A stretch of 6,745 nucleotides of DNA, from assembly GCA_947490035.1 (NCBI GenBank), contig CANLGS010000227.1, positions 1 through 6,745 of the forward strand. The letters are read 5' to 3'. This DNA is from Gemmataceae bacterium (GTDB lineage Bacteria > Planctomycetota > Planctomycetia > Gemmatales > Gemmataceae). A program made the translations under genes and the position numbers. Of the stretch, positions 5,785 through 6,745 are shown piece by piece (position 1 is the stretch's first letter; every line of letters starts with the position of its first letter). The notes below the pieces were generated by a model. The model was not told the DNA's origin and searched no databases. It was given only the letters and a program-made list of their open reading frames with translations.

Positions 5785-6480
5785 CTACTGCTTGCCCAAC
5801 ACCAGATCGAGCGCCCAGCACCCGCGAACGTGCGTCGCGTGCGGATCGCGGCAGTGCTTCAGGAGGGCGTCAGAATCGCATCCGGCCTCTTGCAGCGCGT
5901 CCGCCAGAATCGGCATCCGGTCGAACGCGCGTTCGTCGTAGATGCCGCTTGCGAGGAGCATCGCGTCCGACGTGCGCCACGCGGGGTTGAACGCGACCGG
6001 GCGGAACGGGTTGCCGAAGATTTCGCGGACGACGTTCGCTTGCTCCTTGCGCTCGGCCGCCTTGCCGCGTTCAAACCGCTGGCCCGAGCCTTTGACGTAC
6101 CCGAACGCCGCCGCCGCGCACTCGCCCACGTCGAGGTCGATCTCGTTGTCCAGCGCAGCCCAGATCTCGAACGCGAGACACTGCTGCATGTCGCCGATCT
6201 CCGCCCGCGCCACCGCGTAACTGTGGTTGCGGGCGACTTCGCGGCTGCGGTCCTTGACCTTGCCCTCGGCCGCGTTTTCGAGCGTGCGCAAGAGGGACAG
6301 CAGGCGCCCGTCCTTCGCGAACTTCCACGCGCGCCGGCAGCACGCGCACGAGAACAGCCGCAACTTGCGGGTGCCGGTCGCATCGACGAACCCTGCGAGC
6401 AGCGCCTCCGGGTCGTCCGAAGTGAGCCACCTCTTTTCCTTCGCTCGGTTCTGCGCCGGGGTCGGCGTCTTTCGCTTCAT
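5785..6480 (-). CDS. Gemmata-family protein of unknown function with CxCC motif
   Basis: A 231-residue protein, probably cytoplasmic: no signal peptide or membrane segment, and a Lys/Arg-rich first 17 residues. It matches, from memory, a family with many members in Gemmata-type genomes. Marker motifs: WLTSDDPEALL (18-28), KLRLFSCACCRRAW (39-52, Cys45, Cys47, Cys48), VVREIFGNPFRPV (150-162), YDERAFDRMPILADALQEAG (181-200) and HVRGCWALDLVLGK (217-230). No activity is known; the Cys cluster might bind metal, but no second paired cluster is obvious. The ATG at 6480 is preferred to the upstream start at 6708 because the family begins near here, GAGG sits six bases ahead, and the upstream extension would overlap the oxidoreductase in another frame and is Arg/Ala-rich. 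It lies eight bases after the oxidoreductase stop, so the two are probably one transcript. It converges on the DUF1501 gene with 54 bases between stops. Confidence 0.85.
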   Translation of the reverse strand: MKRKTPTPAQNRAKEKRWLTSDDPEALLAGFVDATGTRKLRLFSCACCRRAWKFAKDGRLLSLLRTLENAAEGKVKDRSREVARNHSYAVARAEIGDMQQCLAFEIWAALDNEIDLDVGECAAAAFGYVKGSGQRFERGKAAERKEQANVVREIFGNPFRPVAFNPAWRTSDAMLLASGIYDERAFDRMPILADALQEAGCDSDALLKHCRDPHATHVRGCWALDLVLGKQ

Positions 6481-6484
6481 TCCG

Positions 6485-6490
6485 TCCCTC
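6485..6490 (-). promoter_or_regulatory. Ribosome binding site overlapping the upstream gene's stop codon
   Basis: Read on the minus strand, TGAGGGACGGAATG joins the oxidoreductase stop (TGA, 6491-6489), a Shine-Dalgarno GAGGGA (6490-6485) and the ATG at 6480. This layout suits translational coupling or re-initiation and decides the start of the 231-residue protein. Confidence 0.6.
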
Positions 6491-6745
6491 ACCGGCTCGG
6501 TTGAATCACCTGCTCCGCGAAACGCTCCATCTCCTCCAACTGCGGGCTGCACTGGAGCAGCAGCAGGTTCACGCCGGCGGCCTCGAACGCTTTCACGCGG
6601 TCGAGCACCTGCTGCGGCGTGCCGATCAAGCCGCTGCGCAGTCCGCGGTTGGACACGGAGTAGTCCTCCAGCGACACCCGCTGTTCGAGCTGCGTGCCGG
6701 CGAGCCACTGCTGATAGTTGTGATACCCCGCGGCCGACTGCTTCA
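6489..6745 (-). CDS. LLM-class flavin-dependent oxidoreductase, C-terminal part only
   Basis: The last 84 residues of a protein whose start lies beyond the right edge of the window. The frame is open from 6743, so the GTG or other in-frame starts near 6677 are not the true start. The end of the protein shows YHNYQQWLAGTQL, then GLRSGLIGTPQQVLDRVKAF and GVNLLLLQCSPQLEEMERFA, the usual C-terminal signature of bacterial luciferase-like monooxygenases: a Gly-Thr-Pro helix start followed by a beta strand of the TIM barrel and the final helix. These enzymes use reduced flavin to oxidise small substrates; the LLLLQCSPQLEEMERFAEQVI ending recalls the dimethylsulfone/alkanesulfonate monooxygenase branch, but the substrate cannot be told from this fragment. 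The flavin-binding residues lie mostly outside the window. The gene is followed eight bases later by the Gemmata-family gene. Confidence 0.88.
   Translation of the reverse strand, partial: KQSAAGYHNYQQWLAGTQLEQRVSLEDYSVSNRGLRSGLIGTPQQVLDRVKAFEAAGVNLLLLQCSPQLEEMERFAEQVIQPSR

Noticed and set aside
4599..5990. 463-codon plus-strand frame over the DUF1501 gene
   Set aside because: Alternative frame of a well-supported gene; Arg/Pro-rich and extends into the convergent gene.
5830..6504. 224-codon plus-strand ORF opposite the Gemmata-family gene
   Set aside because: Arg/Val-rich antisense shadow; the minus-strand frame has the family motifs.

Overview
The window looks like chromosomal DNA from a planctomycete, most probably of the Gemmata group (Gemmataceae). 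Four things point there. The base composition is very GC-rich, with long shadow reading frames. There is an adjacent pair of genes for a planctomycete cytochrome-C/DUF1549/DUF1553 protein and a DUF1501 protein. A small Cys-motif protein belongs to a family I know mainly from Gemmata-like genomes. Finally, the intergenic palindromes resemble repeats that recur in planctomycete genomes. The assignment rests on recognition by eye, not on a search.

Layout, left to right. Bases 1-166 are an A/C-rich, G-poor leader. A small exported protein of unknown function (167-802, +) follows; it has an internal 23-residue repeat and a C-terminal Cys/aromatic motif, and its gene ends in two hairpins, the second a good intrinsic terminator (827-858). 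Bases 859-1229 hold no convincing gene but do carry a 27-bp palindromic repeat. The 998-residue DUF1549/DUF1553 protein (1230-4226, +) and the 471-residue DUF1501 protein (4315-5730, +) then run in the same direction, 88 bp apart, and a nested palindrome fills much of that gap. On the minus strand, converging on the DUF1501 gene, are a 231-residue Gemmata-family protein (5785-6480) and, upstream of it, the C-terminal end of an LLM-class flavin-dependent oxidoreductase (6489-6745, cut by the window edge). The stop of the oxidoreductase lies only 8 bp from the next start.

How the genes may work together. The DUF1549/DUF1553 and DUF1501 proteins both carry export signals, one Sec-type and one twin-arginine, and are a standard planctomycete pair. 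They probably act together in the periplasm or at the cell surface, one with a c-type haem and the other with an alkaline-phosphatase-like fold; the reaction is not known. The minus-strand pair is probably co-transcribed, but no shared function is evident. I do not see a defence system, mobile element with a transposase, CRISPR array, RNA gene or other clearly new multi-gene system. The most unusual structures are the palindromic intergenic repeats and the A/C-rich leader.
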